Shown: positions 15,755 through 22,720, counted from the first letter of the stretch. The stretch is DNA of 38,983 nt from an uncultured Blautia sp. (GCF_937880195.1 NZ_CALFLA010000109.1:1-38983); one strand, 5' to 3'. Program-made: numbers and translations. Notes: generated by a model not told the origin, from the letters alone.

Positions 15755-17290
15755 TTACTGCTGATGATAAAAACTTAGAAAATCTGCGATTTCTCCGGCT
15801 GCTTTTTCCAAAACCTCAATACGGGGAAGATATACTACACGGAAATGATCAGGTTCTTTCCAGTTGAAGCCGCCGCCATGGATCAGAAGGATCTTTTTCT
15901 CCCGGAGAAGATCAAGAGCAAACTGTTCGTCATTGGTAATATTAAACTTCTTCGTATCGATTTTTGGGAAAATATAAAATGCAGCCTTGGGTTTTACTGC
16001 GGTAATTCCGGGGATATCGGTAAGGGATTTGTAAATATACTCCCGCTGTTCATAAATTCTTCCGCCGGGAATAATATAGTCGTTTACACTTTGATGACCA
16101 CCGAGAGCAGTCTGCACAATGGATTGAGCAGGAACATTGGAACAAAGACGCATATTGGAAAGCATATTGATTCCTTCAATATAATCTTTTACATGGCGCT
16201 TATTTCCACTTAAGATCATCCATCCAATCCGGTATCCTGCGATCATATGGGATTTGGAAAGACCACTGAAGGTGACGCAGAACAGATCAGGAGCCAGAGA
16301 AGCAATGGAAATATGCTCTTCGCCGTCCATAACCAGGCGGTCGTAAATCTCGTCAGAAAAAATAATAAGCTGATGGCGTCTTGCAATATCAACGATTTTC
16401 TGAAGGATTTCTCTTGGATAAAGAGCGCCTGTAGGATTATTAGGATTTATGATTACAATAGCCTTTGTTTTATCTGTGATCTTTTTCTCGATATCGTCCA
16501 TATCGGGGTACCATTCTGATTGCTCGTCGCAGATATAGTGAACGGTCTTTCCTCCTGCCAGTGTAGCGGTGGCTGTCCACAGGGGATAGTCAGGAGAGGG
16601 GATCAGGATTTCATCGCCGTTGTCAAGAAGGGCTGACATGGAAAGATTAATAAGCTCACTGACTCCGTTTCCAGTATAAATATCTCCAATAGAAACATTG
16701 GGGATTTTTTTTAGCTGGGCGTACTGCATAATTGCTTTTCTTGCAGAAAAAAGACCCTTTGCATCAGAGTAGCCTTCGCATTCTGTAAGCTGGCGGCGCA
16801 TGTCATAAATAACCTCGTCCGGCGTTCTGAAACCGAAGGGGGCAGGGTTTCCGATATTCAGCTTCAGGACATGAGTGCCTTCTTCCTCCATTCGGTTAGC
16901 TTCTTCTACAACAGGGCCTCTCACATCATATAAAACATTATCCAGCTTGGATGATTTCTTAAATTCACGCATGTTCATTCCTCCTACAGGTTCAGTTTTA
17001 GCTTCTGTCTCCAGGTTGATTTTTGATTTAGAGGCAGGGTTCCTATTTGATTTTATTAAAGGTTCAATTTTGTCGTTCCCCATTAGCCATTCAGGCTCTG
17101 TATGAAGGACTTCTGCCAGAAAACAGAGAATGTCCGGCCGGGGAAGGGTCTTGCCGCTGACATACTGGCTGACATGGCTTTTACCAAGCCTTACTCCGTT
17201 TGCCTGGGCGGCTCTGACAAGATCCACCTGCTTCATATTTTGTTTTTTCATTGCGGATTGAAGCCTGTGGGCAAAAATTTCTTTTGACAT
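15755..17290 (-). CDS. XRE-family HTH domain fused to a class I aminotransferase (AlaA-like)
   Basis: A 511-aa two-domain protein. Residues 1-75 form a Cro/C1-type helix-turn-helix (MKQVDLVRAAQ... LGKSHVSQYVSGKTLPRPDIL). Residues 76-106 are a polar linker. Residues 107-511 align by eye, start included, with the 405-aa E. coli alanine aminotransferase AlaA: KSSKLDNVLYDVRGPV, LNIGNPAPFGF, INPNNPTGA, and the PLP lysine K346 in FSGLSKSH. All catalytic landmarks are present, so the enzyme part should be active, with alanine-pyruvate or a related transamination. This is not the MocR arrangement, which uses a GntR winged helix. Full-length ATG has AGGAGGA upstream; a second strong ribosome site lies inside the gene at the aminotransferase start. 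Candidate operator boxes cover its promoter. Confidence 0.95.
   Translation of the reverse strand: MSKEIFAHRLQSAMKKQNMKQVDLVRAAQANGVRLGKSHVSQYVSGKTLPRPDILCFLAEVLHTEPEWLMGNDKIEPLIKSNRNPASKSKINLETEAKTEPVGGMNMREFKKSSKLDNVLYDVRGPVVEEANRMEEEGTHVLKLNIGNPAPFGFRTPDEVIYDMRRQLTECEGYSDAKGLFSARKAIMQYAQLKKIPNVSIGDIYTGNGVSELINLSMSALLDNGDEILIPSPDYPLWTATATLAGGKTVHYICDEQSEWYPDMDDIEKKITDKTKAIVIINPNNPTGALYPREILQKIVDIARRHQLIIFSDEIYDRLVMDGEEHISIASLAPDLFCVTFSGLSKSHMIAGYRIGWMILSGNKRHVKDYIEGINMLSNMRLCSNVPAQSIVQTALGGHQSVNDYIIPGGRIYEQREYIYKSLTDIPGITAVKPKAAFYIFPKIDTKKFNITNDEQFALDLLREKKILLIHGGGFNWKEPDHFRVVYLPRIEVLEKAAGEIADFLSFYHQQ
16970..16985 (-). promoter_or_regulatory. Internal ribosome-binding site and start for a stand-alone aminotransferase
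   Basis: Read on the minus strand, AGGAGG (16985-16980) is followed 7 nt later by an in-frame ATG (16972-16970) encoding M107, with another in-frame ATG two codons earlier. Initiation at M107 would give 405 aa, the length of E. coli AlaA, beginning at the position where that enzyme begins. A strong Shine-Dalgarno exactly at a domain boundary is unlikely by chance. Use of the site is inferred. Confidence 0.65.
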
Positions 17291-17314
17291 GGTTTATTCC
17301 TCCTGAAAATCAGA

Positions 17315-17425
17315 AAGTTCAAAATTTCTAAAATAAAAAAGTTCAATCTTATAAAATGAGTATATCATATCAAAAAAATAAGTTCAATATAAAAGTTCAA
17401 AAACACATGCTTTCAAATTGAACTT
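17315..17425. promoter_or_regulatory. Cluster of AAGTTCAA boxes (candidate XRE operators)
   Basis: The 8-mer AAGTTCAA occurs at 17315-17322, 17339-17346, 17380-17387 and 17393-17400, and in inverse orientation at 17418-17425, five copies in 111 bp. The inverted copy belongs to a TTCAA-A-TTGAA palindrome (17412-17422). The third copy overlaps the -35 hexamer of the leftward aminotransferase promoter. The second lies just after its predicted start point, and the fifth is 27 bp upstream of the -35 box of the divergent promoter. Elsewhere the 8-mer was noticed only inside two coding regions. Confidence 0.7.
17359..17387 (-). promoter_or_regulatory. Promoter of the XRE-aminotransferase gene
   Basis: On the minus strand, TTGAAC (17387-17382) and TATACT (17364-17359) are separated by 17 bp. 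The -35 hexamer is part of an AAGTTCAA box, so a protein bound there would block polymerase. The predicted leader is about 60 nt. Confidence 0.8.
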
Positions 17426-17451
17426 AATAAAAACGGAAATAGATTCCACAC

Positions 17452-17481
17452 TTGCAAGGCTTTGGACTGGTATTGTATAAT
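17452..17481 (+). promoter_or_regulatory. Promoter of the TlpA redox operon
   Basis: TTGCAA (17452-17457), an 18-bp spacer and a perfect TATAAT (17476-17481). Start is predicted near 17488, about 45 nt before the ATG at 17533. Confidence 0.8.
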
Positions 17482-17532
17482 ATAGCCTATGAAGCAAGAG
17501 AGTTTTCCAGAGAGATTAAAGGAGTTCTAATT

Positions 17533-18651
17533 ATGAAAAAAACAAATAAAAAAGTAATCAAGTGGATGCTGGCGGCAGGACTTGCTTTTGGATTGGCAGG
17601 AATCGGAGCAGGGAATGACTTTCCAGGTATAGTGACTGCTTATGCAGAGGAAAAGAAGGAAGTGGAAGAGCCAAAGGAACAGGAAATAGAAACGAAAAAA
17701 GTACGCCCTTCAGAATATGTGATGATTCCTCAGGAGACATATACCTACAGCGATATGGGGCTTACATTTACCTTGCCGGAGAGTCTTCTGGACAAAATGG
17801 AAAGCCAGGAGGTTGTTATGCTTCCGGCAGCAGTCCTTACAGAGGATGAAAGCAGTCTGGAGTATGGATTTGTACACTGGAATCTTATGACAGAGGAACA
17901 GAAGGAAACAGAGATCGCGCCGGAGGATTTTGAGGCTTATTCAGAATGGATGGATAGCCTTGAAAGAGTGGGTACTCTTGGGGTATTCCATAAAGATACA
18001 GTAAAAGAACTGGACAAGCTTACCGGCTGTACAGAACACAAGGAGCTTGGAACAAGCAAAGATGGATTGTATGTCTATTACCTCAGCACAAAAGAAGGCG
18101 CTGACGAAGACCTTGTGAAGGCCCTGGGCGAGATAAAGACAGAGATCAGTGAGATGTCGTCTTATAAAGATCAGGGCTCCGGCATGGAAGCGGGAGAATC
18201 CCTGGGCAGCTTTACCACAGAAGACATCAACGGAAAAGAATACACAGAAAAACTGTTTGAAGAGGCAGATCTTACCATGGTCAATGTATTTGCCACATGG
18301 TGCAGTCCCTGCATTAACGAGATTCCATACCTGGCTGAACTGGACAAAAACATGAAAGAGAAGGGCGTTCAGGTAGTAGGCTTTGTAATGGATGCAGTAA
18401 ACGGTACAGAAAAAAATGAAGAAGGAATTGAGAAAGCAAAGATCATTGCCAAGCAGACAAAGGCAGAGTATCCTTTCCTTATTCCAGATTCCGGTTATCT
18501 GAACGGAAGGATCGCCAATATCCAGGCAGTTCCAGAAACCTTTTTCGTGGACAAAAACGGCAATATTGTAGGAGAGACTTACAGCGGAAGCCGAAGCCTT
18601 GAGGAATGGGAAGAAATTGTAGAGACAGAGCTTGAAGCTCTGTCAGAATAG
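17533..18651 (+). CDS. Secreted TlpA-family thioredoxin-like protein
   Basis: Predicted extracytoplasmic thiol-disulfide protein. I use ATG 17533 because AAAGGAG lies just upstream and a signal peptide follows immediately; an in-frame TTG at 17452 falls in the promoter. The 372-aa protein has a hydrophobic signal segment (about 9-26) with probable cleavage after VTAYA (about residue 37) and no lipobox cysteine. Residues about 55-205 form an N-terminal domain I do not recognise. The C-terminal TlpA/AhpC-type fold follows, with FATWCSPCINE (C257 and C260) and the cis-proline region QAVPETFFVDKNG. It is the first gene of a three-gene redox cassette with the CXXC mini-protein and polyferredoxin. 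Confidence 0.92.
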   Translation: MKKTNKKVIKWMLAAGLAFGLAGIGAGNDFPGIVTAYAEEKKEVEEPKEQEIETKKVRPSEYVMIPQETYTYSDMGLTFTLPESLLDKMESQEVVMLPAAVLTEDESSLEYGFVHWNLMTEEQKETEIAPEDFEAYSEWMDSLERVGTLGVFHKDTVKELDKLTGCTEHKELGTSKDGLYVYYLSTKEGADEDLVKALGEIKTEISEMSSYKDQGSGMEAGESLGSFTTEDINGKEYTEKLFEEADLTMVNVFATWCSPCINEIPYLAELDKNMKEKGVQVVGFVMDAVNGTEKNEEGIEKAKIIAKQTKAEYPFLIPDSGYLNGRIANIQAVPETFFVDKNGNIVGETYSGSRSLEEWEEIVETELEALSE

Positions 18652-18661
18652 GAAGCCTCAT

Positions 18662-18841
18662 ATGAAAAAAAATAAAGACGCTGGTTTTGAAAGTGAGAAG
18701 AGAGATTTTTCCCTTTTTCCAGGAATTTTACTTGCTGTTCTTGGAGTGATTTTTATGGCTATTGGAATCTGGCGAGGAGAAATGGCTGTTGTTTTTCAAA
18801 AGGCAGTAAATATCTGTATGGAGTGTATTGGCATTGGATAA
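18662..18841 (+). CDS. CD1871A-family CXXC mini-protein
   Basis: A 59-aa single-pass membrane protein. A charged N-terminus is followed by one hydrophobic helix (about 20-37) and a short tail ending KAVNICMECIGIG, with the CXXC pair four residues from the C-terminus. The tail matches the CD1871A CXXC family as I remember it. The start at ATG 18662, 10 nt after the thioredoxin gene, makes the whole protein fit this family. The cysteine pair next to a membrane helix suggests a thiol relay between the TlpA-like protein and the polyferredoxin, which is inferred from position. The next gene begins within its last codons, so the two are translationally coupled. Confidence 0.88.
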   Translation: MKKNKDAGFESEKRDFSLFPGILLAVLGVIFMAIGIWRGEMAVVFQKAVNICMECIGIG

Positions 18842-19712
18842 AAAAAAGAAAACAAATGAATGGGGACGCCATAGAATCCAGATTCTGTGGGCTTTCCTGA
18901 CGAACAGCTATCTTGCTGGATTTGCCAGAGGACGTATTTACCAGGGAAAATTAAAAAATCTCTGCGTGCCGGGCTTAAACTGCTATTCTTGCCCGGGAGC
19001 CTTAGGCTCCTGTCCGGTAGGCGCTATGCAGGCAGTGATCGGAAGCTGGAATTTTAAACTGGCCTTTTATGTGGCAGGATTTTTGATGTTTGTGGGAGCG
19101 CTGATGGGAAGATTTGTCTGCGGATGGCTCTGCCCCTTTGGACTGATCCAGGATCTTCTTCATAAAATTCCTTTTCCAAAAAAGATTAGAACTTTTCCAG
19201 GAGACAGGCTGCTGCGCAAGCTGAAATATGTGATCTTTCTGGTATTTGTGATTCTTCTTCCAATGTTTGTAGTGGATCTTCTGGGACAGGGAGCGCCTTA
19301 TTTCTGCAAGCTTATCTGCCCGGCAGGCACTTTGGAGGGAGGGCTTCCTCTGGTATTGCTGAATAAAGGAATGCGTGGAGCAATAGGCTGGCTTTACGGT
19401 TGGAAAAATTTCCTTCTGGTAGCAATCCTCATACTTTCTGTAATTATTTACCGGCCTTTTTGTAAGTACATCTGTCCTCTTGGAGCAGTGTATTCTCTGT
19501 TCCAGCCCATTTCTGTATTTCATTATCAGGTGGATAAAGAACTTTGTACTCATTGCGGGGCCTGTGCAAAAGTCTGTAAGATGCAGGTCGACCCTGTGGA
19601 AAACCCCAATCACCCGGAATGTATCCGATGCGGACAGTGTAAAAAAGTCTGTCCTACAGGGGCTCTTACATATAATGTTAGAAAATTCAGAAAATGGCAA
19701 GAAACATCTTGA
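18828..19712 (+). CDS. Membrane 4Fe-4S polyferredoxin (NapH-like)
   Basis: A 294-aa integral membrane iron-sulfur protein that probably passes electrons across or along the membrane. About four hydrophobic segments (roughly 65-85, 115-140, 170-185 and 190-210) are interspersed with cysteine motifs of the NapH/YccM kind: CYSCPGALGSCPVGA, CGWLCPFG, CKLICPAG and CKYICPLG. Two ferredoxin motifs lie near the end, CTHCGACAKVC and CIRCGQCKKVCP. No in-frame ATG is available, so translation starts at TTG 18828 or TTG 18834, both inside the CXXC gene. A GGAG at 18820-18823 supports either, so the start is uncertain by two codons. The linked TlpA and CXXC proteins suggest delivery of reducing power to extracytoplasmic thiols. 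Confidence 0.92.
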   Translation: MALDKKKKTNEWGRHRIQILWAFLTNSYLAGFARGRIYQGKLKNLCVPGLNCYSCPGALGSCPVGAMQAVIGSWNFKLAFYVAGFLMFVGALMGRFVCGWLCPFGLIQDLLHKIPFPKKIRTFPGDRLLRKLKYVIFLVFVILLPMFVVDLLGQGAPYFCKLICPAGTLEGGLPLVLLNKGMRGAIGWLYGWKNFLLVAILILSVIIYRPFCKYICPLGAVYSLFQPISVFHYQVDKELCTHCGACAKVCKMQVDPVENPNHPECIRCGQCKKVCPTGALTYNVRKFRKWQETS

Positions 19713-19737
19713 CAAATTAAAAAAGCAGGCATATAAT
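19709..19737 (+). promoter_or_regulatory. Full-consensus promoter of the initiator tRNA
   Basis: TTGACA (19709-19714), a 17-bp spacer and TATAAT (19732-19737), a perfect sigma-A match. The -35 box overlaps the stop codon of the polyferredoxin gene (TGA 19710-19712). A second TATAAT at 19752-19757 could give an alternative start. Confidence 0.92.
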
Positions 19738-19773
19738 TTGATTATAGGTGATATAATATATTAAATCATATGC

Positions 19774-19847
19774 CGCGGGGTGGAGCAGTTCGGAAGCTCG
19801 TCGGGCTCATAACCCGAAGGTCGCAGGTTCAAATCCTGTCCCCGCTA
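19774..19847 (+). tRNA. Initiator tRNA-fMet (CAU)
   Basis: A complete 74-nt cloverleaf: acceptor CGCGGGG/CCCCGCT, D-stem GAGC/GCTC, anticodon stem TCGGG/CCCGA with loop CTCATAA (anticodon 19808-19810), and T-stem GCAGG/CCTGT with loop TTCAAAT. Three consecutive G-C pairs at the base of the anticodon loop and an unpaired 1:72 position (C1, U72) are initiator hallmarks. CCA is not encoded and must be added by nucleotidyltransferase. Confidence 0.97.
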
Positions 19848-19856
19848 CTTTAGAAG

Positions 19857-19882
19857 GTGCCTGGTTTCAGGCACTTTTTTTT
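19857..19882 (+). terminator. Terminator of the initiator tRNA
   Basis: Stem GTGCCTG/CAGGCAC with GTTT loop, followed by eight T. Confidence 0.95.
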
Positions 19883-19905
19883 ACAGAAAAAGATCCTGAT
19901 CTGTT

Positions 19906-20062
19906 ATAATTATGTTGTTGTTCACACGGCACTATTCCGCGAGGTGTTTTGGCATGTATATGCCAAAATCCCGAGACATACAAGCCAAAATTCCATTGCC
20001 GCAGGCAATTTGGAATGAATTTTGGCTCGTTGCTGTGAAGTCATGAACAGCAACATAATTAT
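19906..20062. repeat. 157-bp nested inverted-repeat element (MITE-like or structured RNA)
   Basis: The outer 19-nt arms, 19906-19924 and 20044-20062, match as inverted repeats with a single G-T difference. Inside are two more hairpins. The first is perfect, with 9-bp stem TTTTGGCAT/ATGCCAAAA (19947-19968). The second has an 11-bp AGCCAAAATTC/GAATTTTGGCT stem (19983-19993 with 20017-20027), capped by ATTGCC-GCA-GGCAAT (19995-20009). No reading frame of note is present. It lies between the tRNA terminator and the sortase promoter. A TATAAT at 19905-19910 with a weak upstream TTACAG could transcribe it. It resembles a miniature inverted-repeat transposable element; whether other copies exist cannot be seen here. 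Confidence 0.75.
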
Positions 20063-20071
20063 GGAAACAGG

Positions 20072-20100
20072 TTGCAGGAAGTTTTGCGGAACATTATAAT
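20072..20100 (+). promoter_or_regulatory. Promoter of the sortase B operon
   Basis: TTGCAG (20072-20077), a 17-bp spacer and TATAAT (20095-20100), starting 10 bp after the inverted-repeat element. The leader is only about 17 nt. Confidence 0.8.
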
Positions 20101-20123
20101 AAAGAAAAAGAAGAGGTGTGATT

Positions 20124-20942
20124 ATGAGTAAGAAAAAAGCGACAGACAAGTCCCCTAAGAAAAAGAAAAAAGGAGACTTTCTCCTTACCCTGGTATTGAT
20201 TATCGCTATCGGCGTGTTCTGTTTTGCGGCATATAATCTCTACCATATTTATACAGAGTATAAGAAGGGTACAGATGAATATAATGAGATCGAACAGATG
20301 GCTGTTACAGACCGCGCTCCAGAAAAAGAGGAGACAGCAGGGCCGGATTCAAGTCCGCAGCCGCCTATCACCGTGGATTTTGAAAAGCTGAGAAGCATTA
20401 ATCAGGATGTGATCGGATGGATCTATGTGGAAGCTCTTGAAGGAGTTAATTATCCTATCGTTCAGGGAGAGGATAATGAATTTTATCTTCATAAGACCTA
20501 CGAAAAGAATTATAATTTTGCAGGAACTATTTTTGTGGATTATGAAAACAGCAGTGATTTCAGCGACTGCAATACCCTGATCTATGGACATAATATGAAA
20601 AATGGATCGATGTTCGGCAGCCTTAAGAAATTCACAGAAGACCAGTCGGTTTATGATAAAAGCCGTTATTTCTGGATTCTTACTCCTGAGAAAAACTGCC
20701 GTTATGAAATCGTTTCTGCCTATACGACAGGTGTGGACAGCGATACATATACCCTGTTTAAAGGGCCGGGAGAAGAATTTGAACAGTACCTTAAAAACAT
20801 CAGAGGATATTCAGAAATTAAAACAGAGGCGGAAGAGCTGAATATTAAGGATAAGATTGTCACCTTGTCTACCTGCACAGGGAATGAATCCACCCGCTTT
20901 GTGGTGCAGGGAAGACTGGTAAATGCCATACCTGCAGCCTGA
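20124..20942 (+). CDS. srtB: Class B sortase
   Basis: Membrane transpeptidase joining surface proteins to peptidoglycan. ATG 20124 is preferred over GTG 20118 because GAGG then has 7-nt spacing. That gives 272 aa. A lysine-rich N-terminus precedes one transmembrane helix (about 16-35), with the catalytic domain outside. Catalytic residues are H156 in IYGHNM, C251 in TLSTCTG and R258 in STRFVVQG. The long helical insertion between H and C and the TLSTC motif fit class B. No sorting-signal substrate (NPxTN- or LPxTG-like) is encoded beside it. It begins a run of closely spaced genes (sirtuin, DUF951, DUF308-like, two-component pair). Confidence 0.94.
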   Translation: MSKKKATDKSPKKKKKGDFLLTLVLIIAIGVFCFAAYNLYHIYTEYKKGTDEYNEIEQMAVTDRAPEKEETAGPDSSPQPPITVDFEKLRSINQDVIGWIYVEALEGVNYPIVQGEDNEFYLHKTYEKNYNFAGTIFVDYENSSDFSDCNTLIYGHNMKNGSMFGSLKKFTEDQSVYDKSRYFWILTPEKNCRYEIVSAYTTGVDSDTYTLFKGPGEEFEQYLKNIRGYSEIKTEAEELNIKDKIVTLSTCTGNESTRFVVQGRLVNAIPAA

Positions 20943-20966
20943 ATGCAGGACAAAGGAGGATGGGTT

Positions 20967-21689
20967 ATGGATCAGATAAAAAAATTACAGGAAATCATAG
21001 ACAGTCATGACAATATTGTATTTTTTGGAGGAGCAGGCGTATCTACCGAAAGCGGTATCCCGGATTTCCGTTCTCAGGACGGGCTTTATCATCAGCAGTA
21101 TGATTATCCGCCGGAGACAATTTTGAGCCACACGTTCTTTATAAATAAGCCGGAAGAGTTTTACCGCTTCTACCGCGCTAAGATGCTCTGCGATACTGCA
21201 AAGCCCAATGCCGCCCATAAGAAGCTGGCGGAGCTGGAAAGAGCCGGGAAACTGAAGGCTGTGATCACTCAGAACATTGACAACCTTCATCAGATGGCAG
21301 GAAGCAAAAAGGTACTGGAGCTTCATGGAAGCGTTTATCGGAATTACTGTATGAAATGTGGGAAGTTTTATGATTTTTCCTACATAAAAAACAGCGCCGG
21401 AATACCACGCTGCCAGTGCGGCGGTATGGTGAAGCCGGACGTGGTTCTTTACGAGGAAGGGCTGGATAATCAGATCCTCAGCGATTCTGTCCGGGCAATT
21501 TCAAAGGCGCAGGTTCTGATCATTGGAGGAACTTCCCTTGCCGTTTATCCGGCAGCCAGCCTGATTGATTATTTTAGAGGAGACTGTCTGGTTGTGATCA
21601 ACAAGGCGGCAACCCCAAGGGACCGCAATGCGGATCTTCTGATCAAAGATCCTATCGGCCAGGTGTTTTCTAATATAAAGTGTGTTTAA
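20967..21689 (+). CDS. cobB: NAD-dependent protein deacylase (sirtuin)
   Basis: Sir2-family enzyme removing acyl groups from lysines with NAD+. ATG 20967 is chosen because AGGAGG lies 7 nt upstream; an earlier in-frame ATG at 20943 precedes that site. The 240-aa protein has GGAGVSTESGIPDFR (about 20-34) for NAD binding, TQNIDNLH with the catalytic histidine in ELHGS (about 118-122), and a zinc site CMKC...CQCG (about 126-155). It also has the VVLYEEGL and GGTSLAVYPAA blocks. The zinc site retains all four cysteines. It starts 24 nt after the sortase stop. Confidence 0.96.
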   Translation: MDQIKKLQEIIDSHDNIVFFGGAGVSTESGIPDFRSQDGLYHQQYDYPPETILSHTFFINKPEEFYRFYRAKMLCDTAKPNAAHKKLAELERAGKLKAVITQNIDNLHQMAGSKKVLELHGSVYRNYCMKCGKFYDFSYIKNSAGIPRCQCGGMVKPDVVLYEEGLDNQILSDSVRAISKAQVLIIGGTSLAVYPAASLIDYFRGDCLVVINKAATPRDRNADLLIKDPIGQVFSNIKCV

Positions 21690-21701
21690 AGGAGAATAAA
21701 A

Positions 21702-21893
21702 ATGGATTATATCTACGAGATCGGAGATATCGTAACACTGAAAAAGGGGCATCCCTGTGGAAGCAAGGAATGGGAGATCCTTCGGGTAGGCGCAGATTTT
21801 CGGCTTAAATGCACAGGCTGCGGACATCAGATCATGGTGCCTCGCAAGATGGTAGAAAAAAATACAAGAGGATTAAAGAAACCGGAACAATAA
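21702..21893 (+). CDS. DUF951 family protein
   Basis: A 63-aa basic protein matching the conserved DUF951 pattern of Firmicutes: an N-terminal YEIGDIVTLKKGHPCGSKEWEILR, then DFRLKCTGCGHQIMVPR. The cysteines (HPCG and CTGC) suggest a small zinc- or nucleic-acid-binding fold, which is not demonstrated. AAAGGAG precedes the ATG, and it starts 12 nt after the sirtuin stop. In many Firmicutes this family sits near ychF or rpsF, so its position after a sirtuin is not the usual one I recall. Confidence 0.9.
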   Translation: MDYIYEIGDIVTLKKGHPCGSKEWEILRVGADFRLKCTGCGHQIMVPRKMVEKNTRGLKKPEQ

Positions 21894-21922
21894 AAATAAC
21901 AGGTTTCTGAAAGGAGAGACTT

Positions 21923-22720
21923 ATGTGGGAGAGGATAAATAAGATATTAAAAGGGCAGATCGTTACCTCAGCGCTTTATACGCTTTTGGGTCTGTGTTTT
22001 ATTCTAATGCCTGTGAACACAGTTAATATTATCTGCAAATTTGTATTTGGAGTGGTGCTGATCCTGGCGGGAGCCTATCATATCCTGATCTATGTTCTGG
22101 AAAAAATAAACGCTACGCTTCTGGATCTTCTGTCAGGGGGAATGCTTCTTGTAATTGGCATATTCTTGTTTTACAATCCTCAGATCGTAGTGAAACTGCT
22201 TCCTGTTCTTCTTGGAACCTTTGTACTGGCAGATTCTATCTGGGTATTAAAGGGAGGCGTTCGCCTTAAGAAGAGCGGACGCAGTGAGTGGCGTTTTCTT
22301 GTATTTGGAAGTCTGATCTTTATTGTGCTTGGAATCGCAATGATCGTAGATCCCTTTGATATGGTGAAATATACGGTGATCTTTGCAGGCGTAGTTATGC
22401 TGGCAAACGGAGTATTTGACATTGTATTTATGATCCTGATGCGCCGGGGCTTGAAACAGGCGGAGAAGGCAGCAGAAGAAGCAGTGGAACTGGCTAAGGC
22501 GGTCGAAGGGGATAACAGACAAAAAGAAGAAAAGACAGAACAGCCGGAATATGCGCCCTGGAGTTCAAGGACAGGTTCAGAGAATACAGGACGCTTTGAG
22601 GAGAAGCCTCAGGAAGACGCAGATCTTGTGGAAGAACCCTCTTTTGGGGAAGTACAGGAAGAGCCGGAAAAGAAAGAGCCTCAGGAAGGAGAAACAGGGG
22701 AGGTGCATATAGTTGAATAA
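21923..22720 (+). CDS. DUF308/HdeD-like multi-pass membrane protein with acidic tail
   Basis: A 265-aa protein. About six hydrophobic segments fill residues 15-170 in the paired pattern of the DUF308 (HdeD-like) family, including LLGLCFILMPVNTVNIICKFVFG and GSLIFIVLGIAMIVDP. The last ~85 residues are a hydrophilic, strongly acidic tail (EKTEQPEYAPW... EEPEKKEPQEGETGE) predicted to be cytoplasmic. Its function is unknown; HdeD in E. coli is linked to acid resistance. It overlaps the following response regulator by 8 nt, which suggests that it is functionally tied to the two-component system. Confidence 0.82.
   Translation: MWERINKILKGQIVTSALYTLLGLCFILMPVNTVNIICKFVFGVVLILAGAYHILIYVLEKINATLLDLLSGGMLLVIGIFLFYNPQIVVKLLPVLLGTFVLADSIWVLKGGVRLKKSGRSEWRFLVFGSLIFIVLGIAMIVDPFDMVKYTVIFAGVVMLANGVFDIVFMILMRRGLKQAEKAAEEAVELAKAVEGDNRQKEEKTEQPEYAPWSSRTGSENTGRFEEKPQEDADLVEEPSFGEVQEEPEKKEPQEGETGEVHIVE

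Noticed and set aside
15755..17290. MocR-type GntR-aminotransferase regulator
   Set aside because: The DNA-binding domain is Cro/C1-like, not a GntR winged helix, and the enzyme part is a full AlaA-like protein.
17315..17425. CRISPR array for the repeated AAGTTCAA boxes
   Set aside because: Repeats are only 8 bp, unequally spaced and partly inverted, with no cas genes.
19906..20062. Full insertion sequence or integrated element at the tRNA gene
   Set aside because: There is no transposase or integrase gene, and no duplicated tRNA 3' end was found.
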